Positions 8,219 through 15,889 of a stretch of 64,000 nt of DNA are shown in pieces (within the stretch, counting starts at the first letter, position 1; each line of letters begins with the position of its first letter). Location of the stretch: NCBI GenBank assembly GCA_910576325.1, contig CAJTIM010000013.1, forward strand, positions 1 to 64,000, written 5' to 3'. This stretch comes from Clostridia bacterium (GTDB taxonomy: Bacteria > Bacillota > Clostridia > Lachnospirales > Lachnospiraceae). The notes beneath the pieces are model-generated. The model did no database searches, was not told the origin of the DNA, and saw only the letters and a program-made list of their open reading frames with translations. A program made the position numbers and the translations under genes.

Positions 8219-8904
8219 CAGACACCCTCCTCACTGGAAGTCATTATTTTTTCATAGAGGGCTTCCAATTCCTGCTCGTTATAGCTGTTTTCTAAAATTT
8301 CTACAATACGCCCATTCTTAATGAAGATCAGACAATCGGTAATAGCCGCAATCTCTGTGAGGTTATGACTTGATACCAAAATACAGTGATTTGGCGATTT
8401 TAGCCGTTCTTTCAAAAGAAGCCGGATTTCTTTTATTCCCATAGGGTCAAGCCCATTTGTTGGTTCGTCCAGCAACAAATACGTTACGTTCCCCAAAAAA
8501 GCCCGTGCAATGCCCAGCCGTTGACGCATACCAAGGGAAAGTTGCGAAAAAAGTTTGTTTCTTGCTTCCCACAAATTTACCTGTTCCAGTGCTGTCCTAA
8601 TATCGGGATTGTTGATCTGCAAATATTTTGCATGTAACCGTAGATTTTCTTCTGCGGTCAATTTAGGATAGAACGCGGGATATTCAATCAGACTTCCAAA
8701 TAAACGGCTGGAAACAGGCTGATTATCAGAAAGAATTTCCCCGGTAAAGTCTGTCAGTCCCAGCATTGACTTAAACATTGTTGTTTTGCCCGCGCCGTTT
8801 GAACCAAGAACACCATATATTTTTCCCAGTTCTAATGTAATGTTGATGTTATGGAGCAAAACAGCATTGCCTACCTCTAAATTCACATTATTAACCTGTA
8901 ACAT
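8218..8904 (-). CDS. ABC transporter ATPase, antimicrobial-peptide resistance type
   Basis: 228 residues. Walker A GSNGAGKT, signature LSLGMRQR, Walker B YLLLDEP followed by TNGLD, and the switch His in SSHNL: a complete ATPase. The short DrrA/BcrA-like form suggests a bacitracin or lantibiotic exporter type. The ribosome site is GGAGGTGCAAA before ATG 8904. It pairs with the permease 7463-8218. Confidence 0.88.
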   Translation of the reverse strand: MLQVNNVNLEVGNAVLLHNINITLELGKIYGVLGSNGAGKTTMFKSMLGLTDFTGEILSDNQPVSSRLFGSLIEYPAFYPKLTAEENLRLHAKYLQINNPDIRTALEQVNLWEARNKLFSQLSLGMRQRLGIARAFLGNVTYLLLDEPTNGLDPMGIKEIRLLLKERLKSPNHCILVSSHNLTEIAAITDCLIFIKNGRIVEILENSYNEQELEALYEKIMTSSEEGV

Positions 8905-8916
8905 TTTGCACCTCCA

Positions 8917-9093
8917 TTACTGTGTGAAAAGAAAAGTTAAAAAGCATAATACATAGACAATAAAAGCGGCTATGATAGGTTTTCCCTTTTGTCGTAACCC
9001 TTTTATTCCGTCGCTTAAAATTCCATTGATAGCAACTAAAAAGCAGACAGCAAGGGCAATCAAAGAAATAATTAAAGCAATCATAGAAATCAT
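8917..9093 (-). CDS. 58-residue two-helix membrane protein heading the ABC operon
   Basis: ATG 9093 follows AAGGAGGTAAATTAT; stop TAA at 8917-8919, twelve bases before the ATPase start. Two hydrophobic segments (about 2-24 and 41-57) surround a short basic loop (GIKGLRQKGK). It is too short for most gene callers. Its position as first gene of the regulated operon suggests a transporter subunit or an immunity peptide; no family recognised. Confidence 0.65.
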   Translation of the reverse strand: MISMIALIISLIALAVCFLVAINGILSDGIKGLRQKGKPIIAAFIVYVLCFLTFLFTQ

Positions 9094-9128
9094 ATAATTT
9101 ACCTCCTTGCTGAATATGGTATCAAAAA

Positions 9129-9171
9129 GGTATAGGATTTCTCTATGAAAAGTCTAAGGAAAGTCTAAGGA
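9129..9171 (-). promoter_or_regulatory. Response-regulator controlled promoter of the ABC operon
   Basis: On the minus strand two perfect, adjacent 11-bp repeats CCTTAGACTTT occupy 9150-9171 (plus strand AAGTCTAAGGA twice). The proximal copy contains -35 TTAGAC (9152-9157), then a 17-bp spacer and -10 TATACC (9129-9134). Tandem 11-bp repeats touching the -35 are the usual activator site of OmpR-type regulators, so the RR at 11776-12453 probably acts here. Confidence 0.75.
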
Positions 9172-9196
9172 TAAAAAAGAGCTGCCAAAGCAGCCC
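9172..9196 (-). terminator. Terminator behind the histidine kinase gene
   Basis: Minus strand: GCTGC-tttg-GCAGC followed by TCTTTTTTATCC. It separates the regulator operon (12.5-9.2 kb) from the regulated ABC operon. Confidence 0.75.
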
Positions 9197-10093
9197 TTAA
9201 TTAGTAGGAAATGTAATCTGTATGTCAAAGGTTTTGTTATGCAGATTTGCTGATATGCAGCCACCCATTTTTTTTGTCAATTTTTTTGCGATTGCTAACC
9301 CTAAGCCTGTTGTCTTTTTGCTGCGTGACTGATCCGTAGTATAAAAGCGATCAAATAGATACGGAATATCTTCTTTACATATCGTTTCAGAGTGGTTAGA
9401 AACAATTATTTGATAAGTCTTTTCTGTAAAGGAAGATATAATTTTATATTCTTTGTCACCGTGTATCAAAGCATTATATATGATATTAGAGAATACACGG
9501 CAAAGGGCTTCTTTATCAGCCCATATTATAAAAGGCGTATCTGGAATACGAATATCCAATGTAGCTGATTTTTTTTCAAAGTCACTATAATACATTGCAA
9601 GAACATCACGCAGACAACTATTTATATCTATCCTCTGCTGCATAAGTTTTAATTCATTTGCTTCAATCCTTGCAAATTCAAATAGCTGGTCGAGTAAAAT
9701 TTTTACAGCAGTAATTCTTTCGTAAGCTATTTCAACATACTCCTTTTGTTCCGGCAACAGGTCTTGTTCCATAAGTAATTGAATATATCCATTTGCCGTT
9801 GCAAGAGGTGTACGAAGATCATGTGAAAGGCTTGTAATCGTGTCTTTGAACAGCGCATTATTTTTTTTGATTTGTTGTCCCGTATCACGGTATCTTTCCA
9901 AAAGACAGTTGATACTTTCTGCTAAATGTTCCGTGCTTCTGTCAATCCTTTCTAACGTTATTTCTGTCCCCGTATCACGACTACATAAAAAATCAATTTG
10001 ATTTTTAATACGGTTAATCTGCTTTTTTTGTATACCCATTTTAATAAGTAATCCCAAACAACATATCATCAAAATCAGACAAAAAATCCACAT
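9197..10093 (-). CDS. Sensor histidine kinase
   Basis: 298 residues from ATG 10093 (GAAGGTGAGTTT upstream). An N-terminal membrane helix (about 2-20) has almost no extracellular loop, as in intramembrane-sensing kinases of the peptide-antibiotic group. A coiled linker leads to the H-box SLSHDLRTP (His91), then N-box NIIYNALIHG and G-box TTGLGLAIAKK. It is the last gene of RR-ABC-permease-kinase. Kinases with so little sensor domain usually rely on a partner ABC transporter, here probably 10098-11760. Confidence 0.88.
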   Translation of the reverse strand: MWIFCLILMICCLGLLIKMGIQKKQINRIKNQIDFLCSRDTGTEITLERIDRSTEHLAESINCLLERYRDTGQQIKKNNALFKDTITSLSHDLRTPLATANGYIQLLMEQDLLPEQKEYVEIAYERITAVKILLDQLFEFARIEANELKLMQQRIDINSCLRDVLAMYYSDFEKKSATLDIRIPDTPFIIWADKEALCRVFSNIIYNALIHGDKEYKIISSFTEKTYQIIVSNHSETICKEDIPYLFDRFYTTDQSRSKKTTGLGLAIAKKLTKKMGGCISANLHNKTFDIQITFPTN

Positions 10094-10097
10094 AAAC

Positions 10098-10871
10098 TCA
10101 CCTTCTTTCATGTTTTCTTAAATCTGCTTTCTGATAAATCCAATATGCCGCCCCTGTTGGGAAAAGAATATATGCTGCAATCGTAATCAAAGTGGCTGAT
10201 AACTGGATCATGGACAGGTTGATCTCCATTTGATCAGACAATCCGACAATCCAATACTTATAAAGTGAATACTCCAAATCTAAAGCGGTACTTATCTTAG
10301 TTAAATATAGATACAGAGTTCCCAAAAGAAAAAATGACACAACTAATACAATATTGCGATAAGGAATTAAACAGCTTAACAGCCATAGAAATGAGGAATA
10401 CCCGATAAAACACAAAATCTGTAATATCAAATATCCACATATTCCCGTAAGTGAAAATTCAATATATGGCTGTTTTATCCATGTAGATAGTATAAATAAA
10501 TACGCCATAAAAAAACTGAAAATGAGGTAAAAGAGCGTAGCTATCCATAACGCAAGCAATTTTCCAAAGAAAAAGTCGAACCGGGAAACACCTTTCATAA
10601 ATAAGATTTCATGTATACCTTTCTGATAATCTTCTGTAACATAAATCAGTTGGAAAATGGTCATAGGTATTACAAGGCTATAATCCGAAAATAGAAACTC
10701 TGTAAAACCATTTAGCGAAGCAATGCCCCCTGTCAATCCGGCAGTTTTAACTGTATCATAATGATAAGTCAAAGCATATGCAAACATAAAAAAAGTAGAT
10801 AGCAAAAGGCAGAGAAAAAAAAGGCGGTTTTTACGAATACGGTATAACTCACTTTGAATAATCTGAAACAT
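10098..10871 (-). CDS. ABC-2 type permease co-transcribed with the two-component system
   Basis: 257 residues from ATG 10871, chosen because GGAGGTG lies nine bases upstream. Six membrane segments. N-terminal MFQIIQSELYRIRKNR is a typical amphipathic lead of lantibiotic-immunity permeases. It overlaps both neighbours (ATPase upstream, kinase downstream). Likely senses or exports a peptide together with the unusual ATPase; inference from operon structure. Confidence 0.75.
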   Translation of the reverse strand: MFQIIQSELYRIRKNRLFFLCLLLSTFFMFAYALTYHYDTVKTAGLTGGIASLNGFTEFLFSDYSLVIPMTIFQLIYVTEDYQKGIHEILFMKGVSRFDFFFGKLLALWIATLFYLIFSFFMAYLFILSTWIKQPYIEFSLTGICGYLILQILCFIGYSSFLWLLSCLIPYRNIVLVVSFFLLGTLYLYLTKISTALDLEYSLYKYWIVGLSDQMEINLSMIQLSATLITIAAYILFPTGAAYWIYQKADLRKHERR

Positions 10872-11760
10872 TTTTTGCTTCACCTCCTGCTAATGCTGAT
10901 AGGAACGTTTGTGGGTTCATTCCAGCAATTCCAATTTCGCATACTTCAATACCGGAAGATACTAATTTTGTGTTTATTTTCGACGAATAGGACACGGGAC
11001 AAAATACTCTGATTAAATCGTCCCCCAAGACTTCATACTGCGGAAACTCATTTTGAATAACTGTAATGGCTTTCTCTACCTGTGGTGTTCTGATTTTTAT
11101 GCACCGTTTACATTCTTCATCTATTTTATGGGGCGTCAATTCAGCCTTTAACTTTCCGTCAGCAAGAATACCATATCTTTTTACAATCCGGGACGCTAAT
11201 TCATAATCCTGTCCAGTCAATAAAATCGTCATATTTCTTTCTTCATTTAGTGAAGAAAGAATTGACAAAAGATTTTCACATTCCTGTGTGTCAAGTCCTT
11301 GAAATGGGTCGTCCAATAAGATGAAATCCGGCTTTCCTAATAAGGCTATCCCTAAATTTATCTTTTTTTGTACATATAACGGCAAGTGACAGACTGCCTT
11401 TTCTTCAGTAAAGTTTAAATCAAGCTCTTTGTCAAAATTCTTTTGCAGCACTCCATATGACAGCGCAAAATAATGTAGCATATCCAAAGCCGACATTTTA
11501 CCAATAGAGTACGGTTTTTGCGGAACATAGCCAATTCTGCGCTTTTCCTGTAAATAGTCAGAGTTTCCAAACAGTTTGATTGCTCCTGTCTGTGGAATGA
11601 CTGTGCCTGTCAGTATTTGCAATAACAAGGTCTTTCCAGCATTATGTCCGCCGTAAAGCATATATATTTCCCCACGTTTTACTTGTAGGGATATATCGGT
11701 TATACCCTTGCAATCGGGAAAAATATAAGATATATTTTTCAATTCTAAAGCAGTTTCCAT
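10849..11760 (-). CDS. ABC-type ATPase with degenerate signature and Walker B
   Basis: About 303 residues. Walker A GGHNAGKT is intact. The LSGGQ signature is replaced by LPLYVQKK, and Walker B reads FILLDDP, Asp in place of the catalytic Glu. A C-terminal extension of about 90 residues (from CIKIRTPQVEKA) is found in some lantibiotic-immunity ATPases. The protein probably binds ATP but hydrolyses it poorly, which fits a sensing rather than pumping role. The start at 11760 is preferred (GAGGA nine bases upstream); ATG 11769 is possible. Confidence 0.75.
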   Translation of the reverse strand: METALELKNISYIFPDCKGITDISLQVKRGEIYMLYGGHNAGKTLLLQILTGTVIPQTGAIKLFGNSDYLQEKRRIGYVPQKPYSIGKMSALDMLHYFALSYGVLQKNFDKELDLNFTEEKAVCHLPLYVQKKINLGIALLGKPDFILLDDPFQGLDTQECENLLSILSSLNEERNMTILLTGQDYELASRIVKRYGILADGKLKAELTPHKIDEECKRCIKIRTPQVEKAITVIQNEFPQYEVLGDDLIRVFCPVSYSSKINTKLVSSGIEVCEIGIAGMNPQTFLSALAGGEAKNVSDYSK

Positions 11761-11775
11761 TTGTATCATTCCTCG

Positions 11776-12453
11776 CTAATCCTGCATTTTAAACCCTAAT
11801 CCCCAAACAGTTTGTATATACTGTCCCTGCGGATTGGCTTTCAGAAACTTTTTGCGCAAATTGCTGATATGAACATTGATTGCGTTATCATCACCAAGAA
11901 ATTCTTCATTCCAAACACTTTCAAATATATTATTTTTTGTAAACACCTTGTTTGGAGAGGACATGAGTAATTGCAGTATCAAATATTCATATTTTGTCAA
12001 ACTGATTGGAGTATCTTTGATTTTTACTTCTAAGGTGTCAGTATTTAAAGTCAAATCTTTAAAACATAGGACAGTTTCGCATATTCTGTTTTTCTGATAA
12101 CGTCGTAATACAGCTTCTATACGAACAAGAAGCTCTGCATTATCAAAGGGTTTCACAAGATAATCGTCTGCACCATTTTTTATTAAATTGATCCGACTGT
12201 CAATATCCGTTTTAGCAGATACTCCAATGACGGGAATATCTGCTTTTTTTCTAAGTTCTTCCAATACTATTTCCCCAGAAAGTCCGGGTAACATTAAATC
12301 AAGCAGAACTAAATCAAATTGTTGCTTTTCTAAAATCAAAAGTGCTTCACTTCCAGAGTAAGCAGAAACAACTTTATAGTTATTTTGAAATAGTAGCCGC
12401 TTTATCATATCACTAAGCAATATATCATCTTCAACAATCAAAATATTTGACAT
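11776..12453 (-). CDS. OmpR-family response regulator
   Basis: 225 residues. Receiver domain with acidic pair Glu8/Asp9, phospho-acceptor Asp52 (LVLLDLMLPG) and Lys in LVKPF; winged helix domain ending VHISNLRKKF...VWGLGFKM. First enzyme gene of an operon that also encodes an ABC pair and the kinase, starting 4 bases behind the small HTH gene. Its likely target is the tandem-repeat promoter at 9129-9171. Confidence 0.92.
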   Translation of the reverse strand: MSNILIVEDDILLSDMIKRLLFQNNYKVVSAYSGSEALLILEKQQFDLVLLDLMLPGLSGEIVLEELRKKADIPVIGVSAKTDIDSRINLIKNGADDYLVKPFDNAELLVRIEAVLRRYQKNRICETVLCFKDLTLNTDTLEVKIKDTPISLTKYEYLILQLLMSSPNKVFTKNNIFESVWNEEFLGDDNAINVHISNLRKKFLKANPQGQYIQTVWGLGFKMQD

Positions 12454-12457
12454 TTGA

Positions 12458-12640
12458 TTACGCCTTATCCTTTCTTCGCTTATCCATTGGCTTCTCTGCG
12501 TCCTTTGGTATCAGCCACAAGCGACTAAACTTTGCCACACCGGGTATGCGGTTTTCCTCGCATAACTTCTGTACCCGTCGTTCTGAAATTCCCCATTTTT
12601 TGGCTGCTTCCGGGGCAGAAATATATTCTAACATCTTCAT
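12458..12640 (-). CDS. Excisionase-like small HTH protein
   Basis: 60 residues; EYISAPEAAKKWGISERRVQKLCEENRIPG is a MerR/Xis-type winged helix. ATG 12634 has better spacing to AAAGGG than ATG 12640. It heads the cargo operon, directly behind a good promoter. Similar small proteins in these elements act as DNA-bending or regulatory partners; it could be a second Xis-like factor. Confidence 0.75.
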   Translation of the reverse strand: MKMLEYISAPEAAKKWGISERRVQKLCEENRIPGVAKFSRLWLIPKDAEKPMDKRRKDKA

Positions 12641-12669
12641 TCACCCTTTCTCTAACCTCTATCAGTATA

Positions 12670-12698
12670 ATTGTATGCGTCTAACCGAATAATTTCAA
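12670..12698 (-). promoter_or_regulatory. Promoter of the HTH/two-component/ABC operon
   Basis: Minus strand -35 TTGAAA (12693-12698), 17-bp spacer, -10 TACAAT (12670-12675). Transcription would start near 12663, upstream of ATG 12640. Confidence 0.75.
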
Positions 12699-12796
12699 GA
12701 TACTTTTTGTTAAGTTTGGGAATTATTTTAGTTAACCAATAGAACTGTGTAGACATATCCAAAAAGAAAGGTGAACAGTAGAATGTAAGAGGGTGA

Positions 12797-13159
12797 ATGA
12801 ATATGGCAAAAAGACCAGTACCACAATATGATTTTAAGGCTTTTGGTGAAACAATCAAAGCGGCGCGTAAAGGGCGCAAGGAGAGCCGAAAAAAGGTATG
12901 CGACGAAATGTATATATCCCCGCGTTACCTTGCGAATATTGAGAACAAGGGGCAGCACCCCAGCGTACAAATATTCTTTGAGCTTATGCTCCGCTATGAT
13001 ATATCCGTAGACCAGCTCCTTTTTTCGGAAAAGGAAGCGGAAAAATCCACGCAGCGGCGGCAGCTTGATACATTGCTTGACAGCATGGATAAGAAAGACT
13101 TAACGATTATCACCGCTACGGCTAAAGGAATACAGGAAGCCAAAGGGACAGACGATTAG
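12797..13159 (+). CDS. XRE-family transcriptional regulator
   Basis: About 118-120 residues (ATG 12797 or 12803, site AGAGGG). The N-terminal HTH contains ESRKKVCDEMYISPRYLANIENKGQHPS, a Cro/CI-type fold; the C-terminal part is acidic and helical. It is divergent from the cargo operon and upstream of mobC/relaxase. Homologues precede mob genes in Tn1549-like elements and presumably repress transfer genes. Confidence 0.85.
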   Translation: MNMAKRPVPQYDFKAFGETIKAARKGRKESRKKVCDEMYISPRYLANIENKGQHPSVQIFFELMLRYDISVDQLLFSEKEAEKSTQRRQLDTLLDSMDKKDLTIITATAKGIQEAKGTDD

Positions 13160-13194
13160 ACCGCTGTTCCTTTTTCCGTTGCTGTTTAGGATAG

Positions 13195-13227
13195 TTGCAG
13201 CCGTTTTTGTGCTGCAATATTTTTTTG
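13195..13227 (+). terminator. Rho-independent terminator after the XRE gene
   Basis: TTGCAGC (13195-13201) pairs with GCTGCAA (13211-13217), followed by TATTTTTTTG. It isolates the regulator gene from the oriT/mob region. Confidence 0.8.
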
Positions 13228-13286
13228 CGCCAAATTCAGAGAAAAATGCAACAAATAAGCTCTTTTCAAGGGGATAGTGAGTAGAA

Positions 13287-13376
13287 TAGCAAGCATAGGA
13301 AAAGAGTACCCTTTTCCGTATTTCTGCCCGCCCTGTCGGTCAGAAATTGCTTGTTGGGAAGTGTCCCAAACCCTCT
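13287..13376 (+). other. oriT-like site, copy 1 (upstream of mobC)
   Basis: A 34-nt block (13287-13320) with hairpin GGAAAAG/CTTTTCC and a 30-nt block (13347-13376) with hairpin TTGGGA/TCCCAA flank a variable hairpin (ATTTCTG...CAGAAAT). Both blocks recur base for base, inverted, at 22131-22230. Position directly ahead of mobC and the relaxase gene, and the stem-loops, fit an origin of transfer; the nick site is not proven. Confidence 0.75.
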
Positions 13377-13402
13377 ATGAGAACGGAAAGGAGCGAAAAA
13401 CC

Positions 13403-13732
13403 ATGAACGGACGCAAAAGGACGGTACAGGTCAAATTCTATGTAACAGAGGAAGAACGGAGCTTGATTGAGGAAAAAATGAAGCTCGTCCCCACAAACAA
13501 CATGGCGGCATATCTGCGCAAGATCGCTATTGACGGGTACATTATCCAAGTAGACCACACGGACATAAAAGCAATGACAGCGGAGATACAGAAAATCGGG
13601 GTGAATGTCAATCAGATCGCACGTCGCGTAAACGCGACGGGGAACGCCTACAAAGAGGATATAGAGGAAATCAAGGGGGTGCTTGCGGAAATATGGCGGT
13701 TACAAAGATTAAGCCTGTTAAAAGCACTCTAA
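13403..13732 (+). CDS. mobC: MobC-type relaxosome accessory protein
   Basis: 109 residues from ATG 13403 (GGAAAGGAGCGAAAAACC). The N-terminal ribbon-helix-helix part (VQVKFYVTEEERSLIEEKM) is followed by the MobC signature IQKIGVNVNQIARRVNATG. It binds near oriT and helps the relaxase melt DNA. Its end overlaps the relaxase start by 40 bases, indicating coupled translation. Confidence 0.9.
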   Translation: MNGRKRTVQVKFYVTEEERSLIEEKMKLVPTNNMAAYLRKIAIDGYIIQVDHTDIKAMTAEIQKIGVNVNQIARRVNATGNAYKEDIEEIKGVLAEIWRLQRLSLLKAL

Positions 13733-15045
13733 GCAAAGCCCTTGACTATATCGAAAACCCGGACAAGACAGACAATCAAATGCTCATATCCTCTTTCGGG
13801 TGCAGCTATGAAACGGCAGATATTGAGTTTGGCTATACCCTCTCGCAAGCGCGGGATAAGGGCAACAACTTAGCCTTTCACTTGATACAGTCCTTTGCGC
13901 CGGGGGAAGTGGACTATCAGAAAGCCCATGAGATCGGGCGGCAGCTTGCCGACGCGGTAACAAAGGGGCAGCATGAATATGTACTCACGACACACATTGA
14001 CAAGGGGCATATCCATAATCACATTATTTTCTGCGCGGTCAACTTCGTAGATCATCACAAGTACGTTTCCAACAAACGGACGTATTACGGCATACGGAAC
14101 ATGAGCGACAAGCTGTGCAGGGACAACGGGCTTTCCGTGGTCGTCCCCGGTAAGGGCAGCAAGGGAAGGAGTTATGCGGAGTACCAAGCAGAGAAAACCG
14201 GGACAAGCTGGAAAGGCAAGCTAAAGATCGCCGTGGACGCGCTCATTCCCCAAGTGTCCAGTTTTGAGGAATTATTGCAGCGGTTACAGGCGGCGGGCTA
14301 TGAGATCAAGCCGGGAAAATATATCTCATGCCGCGCACCGGGGCAGGAACGGTTTACCCGCCTAAAAACCCTCGGCGCAGATTATACAGAGGAAGCCATA
14401 AAAGAACGGATAGCGGGCAAGCGCACCCGTGCCGCCAAAGCTCCAAAGGCAGAACGCAAAGGCGTTAATCTTCTCATTGACATTGAAAACAGTATCAAGG
14501 CGCAGCAGAGCCGGGGCTATGAACAGTGGGCGAAAATCCACAATCTGAAACAGGCGGCAAAGACTATGAACTTCCTTACCGAAAATAAAATCGAACAGTA
14601 CGCCGATCTGCTCACCCGGATAGAGGAAATCACGGCAGCAAGCGAACAGGCGGGGGACAGCTTAAAGGACGTGGAAAAGCGGCTTTCCGATATGGCGGTG
14701 CTTATCAAGAATGTCACTACCTACCAAAAGACAAAGCCCCTCTATGAAGCCTACCGTAAAGCCCGGAACAAGGAGAAATACCGGGCAGAGCATGAACGGG
14801 GTATTATCCTCCATGAAGCGGCGGCAAAGGCACTAAAGGCGGCGCAGATCGGCGGCAAGCTCCCCAACGTCCCCGCCCTGCAAGCAGAGTATGAAAAGCT
14901 GCAAGCGCAGAAAGAAAGCCTTTACGCCGACTATGGAAAGCTGAAAAAACAAGTACAGGAATATGATGTTATCAAACGGAACATAGACAGCATTTTACAG
15001 GCAGAGAAGCAGCCGGAACGGGAAAGGCAGACAGAACGGGAATAG
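13693..15045 (+). CDS. Relaxase (MobP/VirD2-like) of the ICE
   Basis: 450 residues. N-terminal relaxase domain: candidate nicking Tyr19 in ALDYIENP, and the metal-binding histidines in HIDKGHIHNH (101-110). The C-terminal half is long, charged and coiled (from about 260), ending in a Gln/Glu/Arg-rich tail. It nicks oriT and pilots the strand to VirD4 (43032-44834). The only rightward transfer genes of the ICE are mobC and this one; they end at the double terminator near 15.1 kb. Confidence 0.93.
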   Translation: MAVTKIKPVKSTLSKALDYIENPDKTDNQMLISSFGCSYETADIEFGYTLSQARDKGNNLAFHLIQSFAPGEVDYQKAHEIGRQLADAVTKGQHEYVLTTHIDKGHIHNHIIFCAVNFVDHHKYVSNKRTYYGIRNMSDKLCRDNGLSVVVPGKGSKGRSYAEYQAEKTGTSWKGKLKIAVDALIPQVSSFEELLQRLQAAGYEIKPGKYISCRAPGQERFTRLKTLGADYTEEAIKERIAGKRTRAAKAPKAERKGVNLLIDIENSIKAQQSRGYEQWAKIHNLKQAAKTMNFLTENKIEQYADLLTRIEEITAASEQAGDSLKDVEKRLSDMAVLIKNVTTYQKTKPLYEAYRKARNKEKYRAEHERGIILHEAAAKALKAAQIGGKLPNVPALQAEYEKLQAQKESLYADYGKLKKQVQEYDVIKRNIDSILQAEKQPERERQTERE

Positions 15046-15054
15046 GAATACAGA

Positions 15055-15101
15055 CTTGCAGAAAAGGTACAGACGCGCAGCGGGTGTATCTTTTCTGCAA
15101 G
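15055..15101. repeat. Hairpin behind the relaxase gene
   Basis: CTTGCAGAAAAG-TACA (15055-15071) and TGTA-CTTTTCTGCAAG (15085-15101) form a 17-bp stem with one mismatch. Followed by a second perfect stem, CACAATAGGGC/GCCCTATTGTG (15105-15129). Confidence 0.65.
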
Positions 15102-15104
15102 TGC

Positions 15105-15129
15105 CACAATAGGGCAACGCCCTATTGTG
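15105..15129 (+). terminator. Perfect 11-bp hairpin
   Basis: CACAATAGGGC-aac-GCCCTATTGTG, followed by TAAAAAAA on the plus strand, which is an A-run rather than a T-run. Part of the triple hairpin block after the mob genes. Confidence 0.5.
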
Positions 15130-15139
15130 TAAAAAAAGA

Positions 15140-15186
15140 ACCGGGACGCGGCAGCTATCACATAGCCACCGCGCCCCGGTTTTTTG
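15140..15186. terminator. Bidirectional terminator between mob genes and the leftward module
   Basis: ACCGGG-CGCGG (15140-15151) pairs with CCGCG-CCCGGT (15169-15180), followed by TTTTTTG on the plus strand and TTCTTTTTTT on the minus strand. It ends the mob transcript and the opposing long transfer transcript. Confidence 0.85.
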
Positions 15187-15206
15187 TGGGTGCAGAGATT
15201 GGATTG

Positions 15207-15252
15207 TTACGCAATAGGACGGCATTTTCGGGGGTAAAGGTATAAATCCCTT
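15207..15252 (-). repeat. Conserved 45-nt motif, copy a
   Basis: Plus strand GTTACGCAATAGGACGGCAT, then TTTTC, then GGGGTAAAGGTATAAATCCC. Closely related sequences stand ahead of both replication initiator genes (46619-46662 and about 35928-35972). Meaning unknown; apart from this the stretch 15187-15305 is empty. Confidence 0.55.
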
Positions 15253-15305
15253 ACTGTTTCATTTTCCCGCCCGGAAAGCCGGATAAATCAAGGCTTAATT
15301 CGCTC

Positions 15306-15671
15306 CTATCGCGTCACATTCGCCCGCATTTTTCTCATGCGCTCGGCGGTCTGTCTGCGGGTGATACGCTTCCGGCAGTCCGGGCAGTAAATAGCCCGGT
15401 TGGAGCTGGACGCAAAGGGCGCACCGCACACGCTACACCGCCGCATATCCTCCGCATGGTAAAGCTCTGCGTACAGTTCCTTATCTGCGGGCAGTACGGC
15501 GATACGGAACCATTTACAGAGCAGGGAATAGGAAATAAGCTGCGGGCATACGCAAGTGTCCCCGTCGTCAAGCAAGATACAGTTTCCGCTATCATAATTG
15601 CAGCACGTCCGGCGTACAAGGGCGTTGACTTTCCGGCTTTGGGGCGGCGTGAGCCGCTTGATCTCGTTCAT
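15306..15671 (-). CDS. Cysteine-rich VLP-type zinc-ribbon protein
   Basis: 121 residues. An N-terminal half with CCNYDSGNCILLDDG and VCPQLISYSLLCKWF (the VLP core) precedes a zinc ribbon CSVCGAPF...YCPDC and a basic tail. Family known from Tn1549-like elements; role unproven, probably DNA binding. It is the distal gene of the operon with the TTRAP-like gene (4-base overlap). A paralogue lies in the nested transposon at 36012-36398. Confidence 0.85.
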   Translation of the reverse strand: MNEIKRLTPPQSRKVNALVRRTCCNYDSGNCILLDDGDTCVCPQLISYSLLCKWFRIAVLPADKELYAELYHAEDMRRCSVCGAPFASSSNRAIYCPDCRKRITRRQTAERMRKMRANVTR

Positions 15672-15889
15672 ACCTCGTCGGCGGGGTAAACGGCAAGCCC
15701 CGCAAACTCCGCTTCGGTCATGCGCCCCACTTTGGCAAGGGTGCGGGCGGCAAAGTCCCGCATTTCCCCGTCCATAAAGGGCAGCGCGGCGTTCATAGCC
15801 ACGACAAGCCCCTCCTTGCTCCCGGTCATGTAGATACTCAAAAGGTTGGTTTCCTCAACCGTGAAATTATTATATTTGTTCATGCTCAT
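15668..15889 (-). CDS. Transposon-transfer assisting protein (TTRAP family)
   Basis: 73 residues. FTVEETNLLSIYMTGSKEG then MRDFAARTLAKVGRMTEAEF is typical of the TTRAP family of conjugative transposons. Overlaps both neighbours by a few bases (ATGA-type joints), so it belongs to one tightly coupled operon. The molecular role is not known. Confidence 0.8.
   Translation of the reverse strand: MSMNKYNNFTVEETNLLSIYMTGSKEGLVVAMNAALPFMDGEMRDFAARTLAKVGRMTEAEFAGLAVYPADEV

Noticed and set aside
14995..15225. 76-codon leftward frame starting MPSYCVTIQS
   Set aside because: It runs through the bidirectional terminator and overlaps the relaxase end; its start is shared only as the conserved DNA motif.
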